Part shown: in pieces, positions 46,734 to 54,744 of the stretch
Layout: each line of letters begins with the position of its first letter
Numbering within the stretch: the stretch's first letter is position 1
Assembly: GCF_020523605.1 (NCBI RefSeq)
Contig: NZ_JAJAQI010000022.1
Span: forward strand, 35,420-99,419
Source: Roseicella aerolata
GTDB taxonomy: Bacteria > Pseudomonadota > Alphaproteobacteria > Acetobacterales > Acetobacteraceae
Reading direction: 5' to 3'
DNA length: 64,000 bases
Made by a program: the position numbers and the translations under genes
The notes under the pieces: model-generated
The model's input: the letters and a program-made list of their open reading frames with translations, nothing else
What the model was told of the DNA's origin: nothing
The model's database searches: none

Positions 46734-47795
46734 TCATTGGCCGGCCGTCGCGTTGAGCGCTCGTTCGAGGGCCTCGATGCTTGCCAGCACGTCATCGAAG
46801 GCTGGCGGCTCGCCGAAGATCATACCCGTCATCGCGCGATAGTCGGTCCGCAGCTGATCGATCATGGCGTCATGCGGCATGAGCGCGAAACTGCCGGGCG
46901 CCGCGCTCGCCAGGTCGAAATCAGGCCGGTTGAAGAACATGCGAGCGTGCGCGACGCAGTCGGCGCCCAGATCGAGATCGCCTGCCGCCGTCGGCCCCAC
47001 CGCCTCCTGGGTGAGCCGGTGGAGGTCGTAGTAGTGCCGCGACACGCGCTGGCCGCCGCCCTTGAGTTCGCCGCGTCTGTCGTACCAACGGCGCAGCCCA
47101 TGGAGGATGACGACCTTGTCCCAGAAGGTGCGCTCCGGTTCGACGGTGCGCACCGCCGGCACCGTCAGGTCGAGCGTCGGCAGGTCGTCGTCGACATAAG
47201 GCTTGATCGGGACCTCGCGATTGGGATCGAGCGCCGATTTCGCGCCGGATTCGATTTTGATCGCGGCGCGCACATAGTCCGAGCGCGGCGTCGTCGCGGG
47301 ATACCAGATTAACAGCGTCTGGCCGTCGGGGTCGGCCTCGTCGGGCTCGACGCGGGCGCTACCAAGTTCGAGCCCGGCGGCGGTCAGACGGTCCTTCAGG
47401 ATCGCGGTCAGCGCCTCGCGCATCGGTCCGCTGATATAGACCTGGCAGGCGTCCCTGATCGCATCAAGCCGCGCTCGGCGCTTCTTCCCGCTGAGCGCCT
47501 CGAGTTCGGCGATGGTCGCGTGCGCGCCGATATCGTCGCGGAACACGGTGACGTCGATGTCTTCCGAGAAGCGGCTGATCAGGCCGAATCCTTTCGACAG
47601 CGAGGTGCCGCCCTTGAAGAGGAGGCGCGGCCCGCCGTCGGGGAGGCCATGGAAGAGCGCGTCCAGGGTCCAGCAGACCCAGAAGTCCTTCTCGACGTTC
47701 TGCGACGTCGTGCCGAGCCGGGCGGCGGTCGTGTCGAACGCGCTGAGCATCGCCTCGGCCCCCGCCGAGAGCACCTCGTCGTAGGCCGGGTTCAT
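46734..47795 (-). CDS. AbiEii/AbiGii-family nucleotidyltransferase toxin
   Basis: 353 aa. The nucleotidyltransferase core has LLFKGGTSLSKGFGLI and RFSEDIDVTVF (G-G-T-S / D-x-D motif), EPERTFWDKVVILHG and RHYYDLHRL, all typical of type IV toxin AbiEii. Such toxins add nucleotides to tRNA or otherwise block growth until neutralised by AbiEi. ATG at 47795 overlaps the antitoxin stop (ATGA). 33 bp separate it from the ATPase gene downstream. Confidence 0.92.
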   Translation of the reverse strand: MNPAYDEVLSAGAEAMLSAFDTTAARLGTTSQNVEKDFWVCWTLDALFHGLPDGGPRLLFKGGTSLSKGFGLISRFSEDIDVTVFRDDIGAHATIAELEALSGKKRRARLDAIRDACQVYISGPMREALTAILKDRLTAAGLELGSARVEPDEADPDGQTLLIWYPATTPRSDYVRAAIKIESGAKSALDPNREVPIKPYVDDDLPTLDLTVPAVRTVEPERTFWDKVVILHGLRRWYDRRGELKGGGQRVSRHYYDLHRLTQEAVGPTAAGDLDLGADCVAHARMFFNRPDFDLASAAPGSFALMPHDAMIDQLRTDYRAMTGMIFGEPPAFDDVLASIEALERALNATAGQ

Positions 47796-48628
47796 GCGTT
47801 CGATGTCCGCTTCGACGCGCGATGCGCGGGCGACGCCCTCTTTCCAGCGCCGGCTCTCGCACGTGACCGTACGGCATCACCGGCCTGCCGCATGGCGGCC
47901 GGACGGCGACGATGATGATCATGATCATCATCGTCATCATCATCATGATGACGATCATCGGCCGCGCGTTTCGCCGGTGCGCCCTCGTCACCCTCGGTCA
48001 CCGTCTTCAGGAAGACGCGCATCCAGGTCGGGAGCGTCGTCATCCCGTCGAGAAGGTCCGCTCGGAGCGGCGGTCCCGTCATTGGATCGTCGAGCAGCTT
48101 GCGAAGCTTGCGACGCACCCGGTCGGCCTCGCCCTCGCGCGCGAGCAGGTCGCGCATCCAGTGCAGCGCCTGGACGACGCGCATGGCCGGTCGGCCGGCC
48201 CAGAAAAGCTTGCTGGCGGCCGTCGGGCGGAAGCTGATCGTCACATTGCCCAGCCGCAGCGCGCGCCGCCGGGCGTCGGAATGGACGACGATCTTGGCCG
48301 GCACCGCGTCCGTCAGCCCGAGGTCGTTCGCCGCGGTCAGGCCATCGACGAGCATTCGGACCTGGTCGCGCCGGCCGAGCGCCTCGATCACGGACCGGGG
48401 ATCGGGCGGATTGGGCTTCTGGGTCAGCTTGTTGAAGCCGGGCTGATCGTAGAGCCCGCGGTCAATCCGGCGGAGCTGCTCCGCTTTCGTCAGCCGCTGG
48501 AGCGCCTTGTCGACGGCGTCGCGCGAGCCGAGGTCAAGGAAATCAGCCGGGGTCCAGACCTTCCGCGGTCTATCCTGCCGCACCCGGTGCAGCACAGCGG
48601 CCTTGATGTCTGACGGCGAGTCACTCAT
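47792..48628 (-). CDS. AbiEi-type antitoxin (DUF6088) with a His/Asp-rich C-terminal insert
   Basis: 278 aa. The winged-helix N-terminus (ADFLDLGSRDAVDKALQRLT, LRRIDRGLYDQPGFN) and the DUF6088/AbiEi body extend to LPTWMRVFLKTVTEG. Family members usually end about there; this one continues with DDRHHDDDDDDDHDHHRRR and about 45 further basic residues, encoded by a GAT/CAT triplet tract. Start ATG 48628 sits directly against inverted repeat 1. It likely represses its own promoter through the two inverted repeats. Confidence 0.85.
   Translation of the reverse strand: MSDSPSDIKAAVLHRVRQDRPRKVWTPADFLDLGSRDAVDKALQRLTKAEQLRRIDRGLYDQPGFNKLTQKPNPPDPRSVIEALGRRDQVRMLVDGLTAANDLGLTDAVPAKIVVHSDARRRALRLGNVTISFRPTAASKLFWAGRPAMRVVQALHWMRDLLAREGEADRVRRKLRKLLDDPMTGPPLRADLLDGMTTLPTWMRVFLKTVTEGDEGAPAKRAADDRHHDDDDDDDHDHHRRRPAAMRQAGDAVRSRARAGAGKRASPAHRASKRTSNA
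47904..47960. repeat. GAT/ATC triplet tract inside the antitoxin gene
   Basis: Simple-sequence tract (ATGATGATCATGATCATC and similar) encoding the Asp/His run. Such tracts slip easily, and loss or gain of units other than three would change the C-terminus and the overlap with the toxin start. Confidence 0.7.
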
Positions 48629-48700
48629 GTCCGAAACTTGTAGTCTTTTTTCGGACGAGCGCCAATCATGGTGTCCGAAGAAGGTACACAAATTTCGGAC
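48629..48700 (-). promoter_or_regulatory. abiE promoter with two tandem inverted-repeat operators
   Basis: IR1: GTCCGAAA (48629-48636) / TTTCGGAC (48649-48656). IR2: GTCCGAA (48673-48679) / TTCGGAC (48694-48700). Both span 28 bp and start 44 bp apart, about four helical turns. On the minus strand a promoter TTGGCG-17 bp-TACAAG (-35 at 48665-48660, -10 at 48642-48637) is overlapped by IR1, which touches the start codon. This fits cooperative autorepression by AbiEi, known for AbiE systems. Confidence 0.8.
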
Positions 48701-48710
48701 CGGCGCCCGC

Positions 48711-48734
48711 TTTTCCCCAGCACATTGGGGAAAA
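48711..48734. promoter_or_regulatory. inverted repeat TTTTCCCC / GGGGAAAA
   Basis: Perfect 8-bp arms (48711-48718 and 48727-48734) with an 8-nt spacer, between the divergent abiE and STAS operons. It could be an operator for either side or a bidirectional insulator. Confidence 0.5.
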
Positions 48735-48812
48735 CCGCAGCGTAGCGCCGGATACGCTTGACGGCGCCGCCCTCTCTCACCCGATTCACGTTATTAAAGT
48801 GAGGATGATGAA

Positions 48813-49376
48813 TTGCGGTATCGACTGATCGATCTGACCGGCGGCCAAGCCGTCCTCTCGGGCGCCATCCCGGGACGTAAGCTGCTGAGCACGCTGATCG
48901 CGGGGACGCGCTCGTCGGAGACGCCGACGCCCGCCTTTCTCGACTTCGACCAGGTCGAGGTCGCGACCGCCTCATTCCTGCGCGAGGCCGTCATCGGATT
49001 CCGCGACTACGCCCGGCAATCCCTGCCGAACGTCTACCCCGTCGTGGCCAACCTTCTCCCGGCCGTCGCCGAGGAGCTGGAGTTCTTCGTTCGCGCCCGT
49101 AGCGACGCGCTCTGGAGCTGCGAGCTCGACGCCCACGACCGCGTCCTTGGCGCCCGGCTGATCGGCGACCTCGATCCCGCCCAGCGCTCGACCTTCGAGG
49201 CTGTGATCGAGCTCGGTGCCATCACCGCCCCCGAGCTCGCCGCCCGCTTCGCCAGCCAGGGAATCGGGCCGACGGCCTGGAACAACCGGCTGTCGGCGCT
49301 GGCCACCAAGGGCCTGCTCGTCGAACGCAAGCAGGGCAAATCCAAATCCTTCAGCCCGCTCCTGGAGACCGCCTGA
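48813..49376 (+). CDS. STAS-like (DUF4325-type) domain protein
   Basis: 187 aa. The N-terminal half has the DUF4325/STAS-like pattern (AFLDFDQVEVATASFLREAV, VIGFRDYARQ) and the C-terminal part looks like a winged helix (LIGDLDPAQRSTFEAVIELG, NRLSALATKGLLVERKQGKS). Apparent TTG start at 48813 with GAGGATG upstream. It overlaps the next gene by a coupled stop/start. DUF4325 proteins often occur in signalling or defence clusters; no function is assigned. Confidence 0.7.
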   Translation: MRYRLIDLTGGQAVLSGAIPGRKLLSTLIAGTRSSETPTPAFLDFDQVEVATASFLREAVIGFRDYARQSLPNVYPVVANLLPAVAEELEFFVRARSDALWSCELDAHDRVLGARLIGDLDPAQRSTFEAVIELGAITAPELAARFASQGIGPTAWNNRLSALATKGLLVERKQGKSKSFSPLLETA

Positions 49377-49726
49377 TGGGCCTCGACTATATCCGCGCGC
49401 AGACCGGCAAGCCCTGGCGCAAGCGCTGGAACGGCGGCCTCGACCGTCTGAAGGCGCCGACGCTCCTTGACCTCACCATGTCGGAGGCCGCCCGCACCGT
49501 CACCGCCGAGTTGAACGCCGGCTCCCGCGTCAAAGCAGGTGACACGCTGATCGTCCAGAGCGCGCCCGACGGCCTCACCGTCAGCGACGGCCTGCGCGCG
49601 ATCGGCCGGGTGGCCAATCCCTCGCCCGAGCTGACCACCGCTGTTCGCGACGGCGGCGGCTACGCCGAAGGCGTGCTCCAGCGCGTGGGGCTGTTCGGCG
49701 ACACCGCGGAGATCAGCGTGAAATGA
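49376..49726 (+). CDS. hypothetical protein in the STAS operon
   Basis: 116 aa without recognised domain: MGLDYIRAQTGKPWRKRWNG, LKAPTLLDLTMSEAARTVTA, VSDGLRAIGRVANPSPELTT. ATG overlaps the STAS stop (TGATG) and its own TGA overlaps the next ATG (ATGA), so three genes are translationally coupled. Confidence 0.65.
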   Translation: MGLDYIRAQTGKPWRKRWNGGLDRLKAPTLLDLTMSEAARTVTAELNAGSRVKAGDTLIVQSAPDGLTVSDGLRAIGRVANPSPELTTAVRDGGGYAEGVLQRVGLFGDTAEISVK

Positions 49727-50267
49727 ACCACCGACCGTCACATGAGTCCTCGCGCCACTTCCCGCAGCCGCGGCGGCTCTGGGACGACGCCACGCGCCAC
49801 GCCCCGTCGCTGGGTTGCCCGACCTGCCTCGAACGCGACCGCTGCGGCGGCGTCCATACCGACGCCGGCGTCCTCGACTGCCGCGACCTTTGCTCCTGCC
49901 AGGACAAGACCAAGTGCGACATGGTCTGCCGGTTCAATCCGCGCGCCTTCGTGGCCCGGATGCGGGAGGTCGGAGGTCTCGGTTTCGAGACGGCGCCGCG
50001 CGCCGCGGCCAACGGCGTGCCGGCATTGCCCGCAATCGTGCCCTTCGTCGATCACCGCTATGGGCGCGCGGCGACCCTCGACGAGCCGGCCGTCGCGATC
50101 TCGCTCTATGAGCTCGTCAATCTCGCGACCGGCAAGCCGCACGTCGCCTCCCGTGCCGAGCTCGCGGCGCGCTTTCTGACCCTCGAAGGCGCGACGATTG
50201 TCGTGTCTGGCGTCGACAAAGACGGGCCTATAGAGCGCTGGTGGGAGCTCAAGGACCGCCCTGCCAT
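49723..50267 (+). pseudogene. Cys-rich N-terminal-domain protein, truncated by IS630 insertion
   Basis: About 181 native codons. The N-terminus has closely spaced cysteines (LGCPTCLERDRC, LDCRDLCSC, TKCDMVCRFNP) suggesting zinc or Fe-S binding; the rest (AISLYELVNLATGKPHVASR, LEGATIVVSGVDKDGPIERW) is of unknown fold. At TA (50268-50269) the IS630-type element begins and the frame runs 24 codons into it before stopping at 50340. The missing 3' part is not found to the right of the insertion sequences. No family recognised. Confidence 0.6.
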
Positions 50268-51285
50268 CCTAGAGCGTTTTCGCTTTACTCGGACGCGTAT
50301 CCTGAGTTGGCGAGGTAGTTGCTGCACTTGTCCGGGCTGAAGCTGTCGAGCAGGCGCCCGATGGCATTCCAGAGTGCGTCGCGTGTCCGGGCGCCTGCCT
50401 TGCGCAGTTCGGCCTTCAGCTTGGCGAAGACCTGCTCGATTGGGTTGAGGTCCGGCGAGTAGGCCGGCAGCGGCATCACGCTGGCGCCGGCTGCCGCGAT
50501 CGCCTCACGGACGCCGGCAACCTTGTGGGCGGCGAGGTTGTCCATGACCACCACGTCGCCAGGCGCGAGCGCCGGAGCGAGGAACTGCTGCACGTAGGCG
50601 CGGAAGATCTCGCCGGTCATCGGCCCATCGAGCACGAGCGGCGCGACGAAGCCGGTGCTGCGCAGGCCGGCGACGAAGGTGGTGGTGCGCCAGTGGCCGT
50701 GCGGTGCGACGTCCACCAGGCGCTCGCCCCGCGGGCTCCAGCCGTAGCGGCGCACCATGTTCGTGGTGGCGCCGGTCTCGTCGAGGAAGACGAAGCGGGA
50801 CGGATCCATGTAGCGCTGCCACACCCGCCAACGACGTCGCTCGATGGCCACGTCGGGCCGGTCCTGCTCGGCAGCCCTCAGCGACTTTTTTGTGTCGCAA
50901 GCCGAGCCGGCGGAGCGTCGCCCAGATCGTCGTCAGCGAGCCGGCCCGGATGCCCCTTGCCGTCAGCTCAGCCTGGAGCTCCGCCAACGTGATCCCGGGC
51001 CTCGCCTCGGTCAGTTCGCACAGCAGATCCTCCTGCCCGGTCAGCAGTGGCTGGCGGTAGCCGCCAATCCGGGCCGGTGCGGCGCTGCCTGTCTCGCGCA
51101 CGCGCTGCATCAGCTTGATCGCCGCCGAGGCGCTCACCTCAAAACGCCGCGCCGCCTCCCGGGCCGAACTGCCCGCCTCCACCGCCCGCACCAGTCGCTC
51201 GCGCAGGTCCGCCGACAAGGGTGCCGTCATCGCCACCTCGACGCTCAAAAAACAGCGTCGAATCAGAACCCGCGATTCCGCGCAA
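50268..51285 (-). mobile_element. IS630-family insertion sequence
   Basis: Left end at a TA dinucleotide (50268-50269) inside the Cys-rich gene, the target IS630/Tc1 elements duplicate. Right end placed near 51285 but uncertain: no terminal inverted repeat matching the left end GAGCGTTTTCGC was found, so the right edge may be damaged by the adjoining IS5-type relic. Confidence 0.65.
50285..51230 (-). CDS. IS630-family transposase made by -1 frameshift
   Basis: Two overlapping frames. The first begins at 51230 (MTAPLSADLRERLVRAVEAG, HTH, then GYRQPLLTGQEDLLCELTEA) and the second continues with the DDE domain (RFVFLDETGATTNMVRRYGW, VVMDNLAAHKVAGVREAI, LPAYSPDLNPIEQVFAKLK, where D, D and E lie). 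They meet at A-AAA-AAG (50891-50885 on the minus strand), a classic -1 slippery heptamer. IS630 members often use this arrangement to make the full transposase. Confidence 0.85.
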
Positions 51286-51353
51286 CCCCAAAATGTCGTC
51301 GAGGACGAGGACCAAGGCGATGACCTGCTTACCCGACGTGCCGGTCTGGGGTC

Positions 51354-51594
51354 GTGGCTGACCGCGGCTACAGCAGACACGCCTTTCGGCAGCATGTCTG
51401 AAACCTTGGCGCGCGGCACGCCGTGCCGACACGCCGCGACGACGCGCCTGTCGCCTGCCCAGTGCCGATCTACAACAACCGCAACCGCGTCGAGCGCCTG
51501 TGGGCGAGGCTGAAGGAGTGGCGCGCCGTCGCCACCCGCGTGCTTCCCCGGCGTCTTCTGCCTCGCCGCTACCGCCGATTGGCTCAGGCGCTGA
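51354..51594 (+). pseudogene. IS5-family transposase relic
   Basis: Decayed 3' part: VADRGYSRHAFRQHV, a TGA stop, then CPVPIYNNRNRVERLWARLK followed by EWRAVATR, a frameshift, and PGVFCLAATADWLRR ending at 51594. The DRGY and N-R-N-x-x-E-R-L-x-x-R-L-K patterns are typical of the DDE C-terminal region of IS5-like transposases. One stop and one frameshift make it inactive. Confidence 0.75.
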
Positions 51595-51621
51595 CGAGCC
51601 CTGAGTCAGGGTCGGCGACAG

Positions 51622-52410
51622 TCACGCGTCCGCTTTGGATTGTTGCCCTGCTTCTTCCTTTCGTGGCTTGCCCGACGAGTTCGGTCGAATGGTATGGGAC
51701 GCGGCAAGCAATCGGACGGCGTAGCTTCGGGAGGCATCCTCCACGAAAGGCAGGCGGACGACGAACGCCCAGGCGGCGACCACCCCGACCATAGCGATCG
51801 CCATCGCCGCCGCGGTCCAGAACCGCGTCTCATCCGTTCCAAGATTCGCGACAGCGAGCCAGACGTGCACTGAGAGAACCGCAAGGGCTATGGCGAGACC
51901 GATCGGCTTCAGGCCGAGGAGATTACGCCGGAAGCCGTAGTCGATCAGTTCGTCCTTCACGAGCGGATGGGCGCCCTCGTCTCGTGTCTGCTCGAGCAGC
52001 CAGTCCACGCCCGCGCGGTAGCAGCCGTCTGCGTCGCGAGGCGACGCCGTTTCCTCCGCCGGGGTGGGCATTTGAACGCCCCAGACGGCGAAGAACGCGT
52101 GGTAACGAGCCTTCGTCGCGTGGCTGAGCGATGGGTCCCGGTGCCGCAAGAAGACCTCGGTCATGCGGCCGCCGTGACGGGCGATCAGGGCGCGCTCGAC
52201 GATCCGCCCGCGATATCGGGCGACCTTGCTGAGCAGGAAGGTGAGGCCGCATGCCGCAAGGAGAGACACGAGGCCCGACAGCGTCGTCCAGACCCGTGGC
52301 TGCCACACGGCGAGGGTTACGAGCGCGGGCAGGAGGGCGAGCAGCGCTGGCTTCAGGCGGGCCTGTCGCTCGTAGCGGTCGAAGCCAACCTCCCGCAGCA
52401 ATCTCTCCAT
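51622..52410 (-). CDS. four-TM protein, candidate effector of the E2-E1-JAB operon
   Basis: 262 aa. Two N-terminal hydrophobic helices (about 24-40 and 46-68), a roughly 100-residue soluble middle (RHGGRMTEVFLRHRDPSLSH, VDWLLEQTRDEGAHPLVKDE), then two more helices (about 170-192 and 196-222) and a polar tail. No family recognised. The ATG overlaps the upstream stop by one base (TGATG), showing translational coupling to the E2-E1-JAB gene. Membrane-spanning products at the end of immune operons are commonly abortive effectors; that role is inference. Confidence 0.7.
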   Translation of the reverse strand: MERLLREVGFDRYERQARLKPALLALLPALVTLAVWQPRVWTTLSGLVSLLAACGLTFLLSKVARYRGRIVERALIARHGGRMTEVFLRHRDPSLSHATKARYHAFFAVWGVQMPTPAEETASPRDADGCYRAGVDWLLEQTRDEGAHPLVKDELIDYGFRRNLLGLKPIGLAIALAVLSVHVWLAVANLGTDETRFWTAAAMAIAMVGVVAAWAFVVRLPFVEDASRSYAVRLLAASHTIRPNSSGKPRKEEAGQQSKADA

Positions 52411-54740
52411 CAGCCTTCCCCAGCGTTCGTGACGTCGTTGGATGCGCCGACGGCCGCCTCGACCGAGGCGCAAAGGAGCGCCCGGAAACCCGTTGGCGTT
52501 CGAATCAGGAGCGCCGACGGCGTGAGCCGCGCGACGGCCATCGCCTGCGCGGTCGCGCGATCGAGCGGCGAAGGGCCGGACTCCACGAGGTGGCTGTGCC
52601 AGGTGCCGAGGCAGTAGAGGGTGCCGCGTGACGATCCCCGAAGCGCTTCCAGCGCGCCGCGAAGTCCCGTCGTGCCGAGCACGAACTCCGTCGCCGACCG
52701 GACGCTGTCCTCCGGCGCGGGCAGGACATCCACGGCATGGAAGGTGGAGGTCGCCTCTGAGTAGCGGCCTACCAGGACGCCGCCGGTCTCGACGCCCGGC
52801 CAGCGCCGGACTTCCTCGTCGATCAGGTCGCACACCCGCGCGGAGATCCGGATCTCGTGCGGATCGCCGTCGTACGCCTCCGCGCGGACGATGTTGACCG
52901 GGGCGACAGCGCGGGACGTCCAAGCGAGGCTCAGCCCGTCCTCGCCCACCGTGCCGAACAGGACGCGCCCCCCGTCCTTCGGCATGCCATCCCGACCGAA
53001 GCGGGAGATCACCTCCCACATCGGGGCAGCGAAAGCCGACAGCCGGGCGTCGGACATCATCATCGTCGTCGAGCCGCAGCCCATGCCGATCGGCACGCGG
53101 GCAAGGTCCGTTGAGGCGAGGAACGCGTCGGCCAGCGCCGCATCTTCCACCGCTGCTGCATAGGCCTCGGTGACAAGGTCGGCGGTGTTCGGGTTCCGGT
53201 CGAGCCCTTCCACGGTGACGAGCCCGACCCGGCCCGCACCATAGAGCGTGGTCTCGATCACGCGCGGCAGGTCGGCCGCCGCACGCGACGCGAGGAATTC
53301 GCGCACCGGCAGGGACGCGGTCGCGTTCACCAGTGCGAAATCCCTACGGAGGTCGGATGCCCGGATCGTGCCGTCCCGGAGCGCGGCGACGATGCTGCGC
53401 GGAACAGCCTCGGCGGTCTGCGCGAAGCCGGACAGCGTCCCGGCCAGCGCGTGGGCCTTGCCTTCGGGGAGAGGGATTGCCCAGCGCTGCGGGACGAGTC
53501 CGTGGCGCGCCATGTTGTGGAGGTGAAGGATCCCGGGATCGACGACCCGACCGGGCCCACGACCGCTCCTGGCAGCGTGAATCGCGATCTTCGATCCGAG
53601 GCTGCCGCAGCCCACGAGGGTCCAGGGCGGCAAGACGCGATCGTCTTCGCCCGACATGCGGCGCAGGAGGGCGGGGGAGACGACATGGCGGTGCCCGGCA
53701 GGCCGAACCTCTGTCTCGGGGCCGTTTGGCAACGCGCGCGGCGCTTCCACCCGGACGAGGTAGGGGACGAGTTCGAGTTCGCTGTCTTCGCCGATGACGC
53801 GGAAGGGACGCCGCGCGCAGAGGATGACAACGAGTGGACGACGCCCAGCGCTCCTCCATGCCTGCGCGCAGCGCCCGAACCAGGCGAACGCGTCGACCAG
53901 GGGCGTGCGGCAGCCGTACTCGCCGGCGCGCTCGACCAGTTCGGCCCAGGTCGAGACGGTTTCCGGGCGGTATTTGTCAGCGATGACGGGCTGGCCCGTG
54001 GGGTCGCAGCCCGGCCAGAGGAAGAGGGCGAGCGACCGGCCGCGTCGGACCGAGTCCGTCCCAGCCTCCTCAGCAACCTTTTCGGGGAAGGTGCTCGGAT
54101 TGAACGGGACTCGCTCGGTTCCGACCGCGCCGTGGTACGCGACGTCCACCGCCGACGGTGCTCCGCATACGAGGTAGTCGAAGCCGAGCCATGCGTGACC
54201 GGGCTTGCGTCCAACCATCGCGCGCAGCGCCGGTGCGTCCGCGACAATGATGTCAGAGAGAGTGTCGCGACGGACCGGCTCCCAACCCTGTGCCGGATCG
54301 ATCAACCGTCCTGTGGCCGCCTTCTCCAGCCAGTCGAGGGTCTGATTCAGGATCTCCCCGAATCCGCGCGCTGCCAGCAGATCGCCCAGCAGCCCGTCGT
54401 AGACGCAGGGCTGCGGCCGCTCGCTCGGCGGACCGGGCTGGACGTGGGCGAGGCACCGGTCGAACTCCCTCCGCAGCTCGATTTGCGGCGAACGGAAGGG
54501 ATAGTCTGGCGGGAAGGTGAACGTGACCGGCTCGACGGCGAGGACGCCGTTCGGGCTGCGCCCCGCAGAACTCCATGCAATCGGCAGGCCCAGGCGGAAT
54601 CGGATATCCACTGAGACGCTGCCCGCCATGTCCAGACGCGGCGCGCCCACCCCGTCCACCCCGTCATGCGCCCGGGCAGTCCGGAGAGCGCGGGCGACTG
54701 CGGGCGACAGAGGCGGAGCTCCGGAAGGCAAGGCGTGCAT
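52410..54740 (-). CDS. E2-E1-JAB triple-fusion, bacterial ubiquitin-like conjugation/deconjugation protein
   Basis: 776 aa. Residues about 40-145 form an E2/UBC-like fold (FPPDYPFRSPQIEL at 76-89; candidate catalytic Cys112 in QPCVYDG). Residues about 370-600 are a ThiF/E1-type adenylation domain (LVGCGSLGSKIAIHAARSG at 375-393, ATP loop; VDPGILHLHNMARHGL; Cys555 in GMGCGSTTM as a possible second catalytic Cys). Residues about 640-765 are a JAB/MPN metalloprotease (Glu651 in ETGGVLVG; HSH 715-717; S724; D727), one residue shorter than canonical H-x-H-x7-S-x2-D. It is flanked by MBL and TM genes. No ubiquitin-like partner is visible. Comparable fusions are known in Bil, Bub and CBASS-type systems. 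Confidence 0.88.
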   Translation of the reverse strand: MHALPSGAPPLSPAVARALRTARAHDGVDGVGAPRLDMAGSVSVDIRFRLGLPIAWSSAGRSPNGVLAVEPVTFTFPPDYPFRSPQIELRREFDRCLAHVQPGPPSERPQPCVYDGLLGDLLAARGFGEILNQTLDWLEKAATGRLIDPAQGWEPVRRDTLSDIIVADAPALRAMVGRKPGHAWLGFDYLVCGAPSAVDVAYHGAVGTERVPFNPSTFPEKVAEEAGTDSVRRGRSLALFLWPGCDPTGQPVIADKYRPETVSTWAELVERAGEYGCRTPLVDAFAWFGRCAQAWRSAGRRPLVVILCARRPFRVIGEDSELELVPYLVRVEAPRALPNGPETEVRPAGHRHVVSPALLRRMSGEDDRVLPPWTLVGCGSLGSKIAIHAARSGRGPGRVVDPGILHLHNMARHGLVPQRWAIPLPEGKAHALAGTLSGFAQTAEAVPRSIVAALRDGTIRASDLRRDFALVNATASLPVREFLASRAAADLPRVIETTLYGAGRVGLVTVEGLDRNPNTADLVTEAYAAAVEDAALADAFLASTDLARVPIGMGCGSTTMMMSDARLSAFAAPMWEVISRFGRDGMPKDGGRVLFGTVGEDGLSLAWTSRAVAPVNIVRAEAYDGDPHEIRISARVCDLIDEEVRRWPGVETGGVLVGRYSEATSTFHAVDVLPAPEDSVRSATEFVLGTTGLRGALEALRGSSRGTLYCLGTWHSHLVESGPSPLDRATAQAMAVARLTPSALLIRTPTGFRALLCASVEAAVGASNDVTNAGEG

Positions 54741-54744
54741 CCGC

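Noticed and set aside
47904..47960. Separate small gene with a Met/Ile run (MIVIMMMMTMMIMIII)
   Set aside because: Artefact of reading the GAT/ATC triplet tract in another frame.
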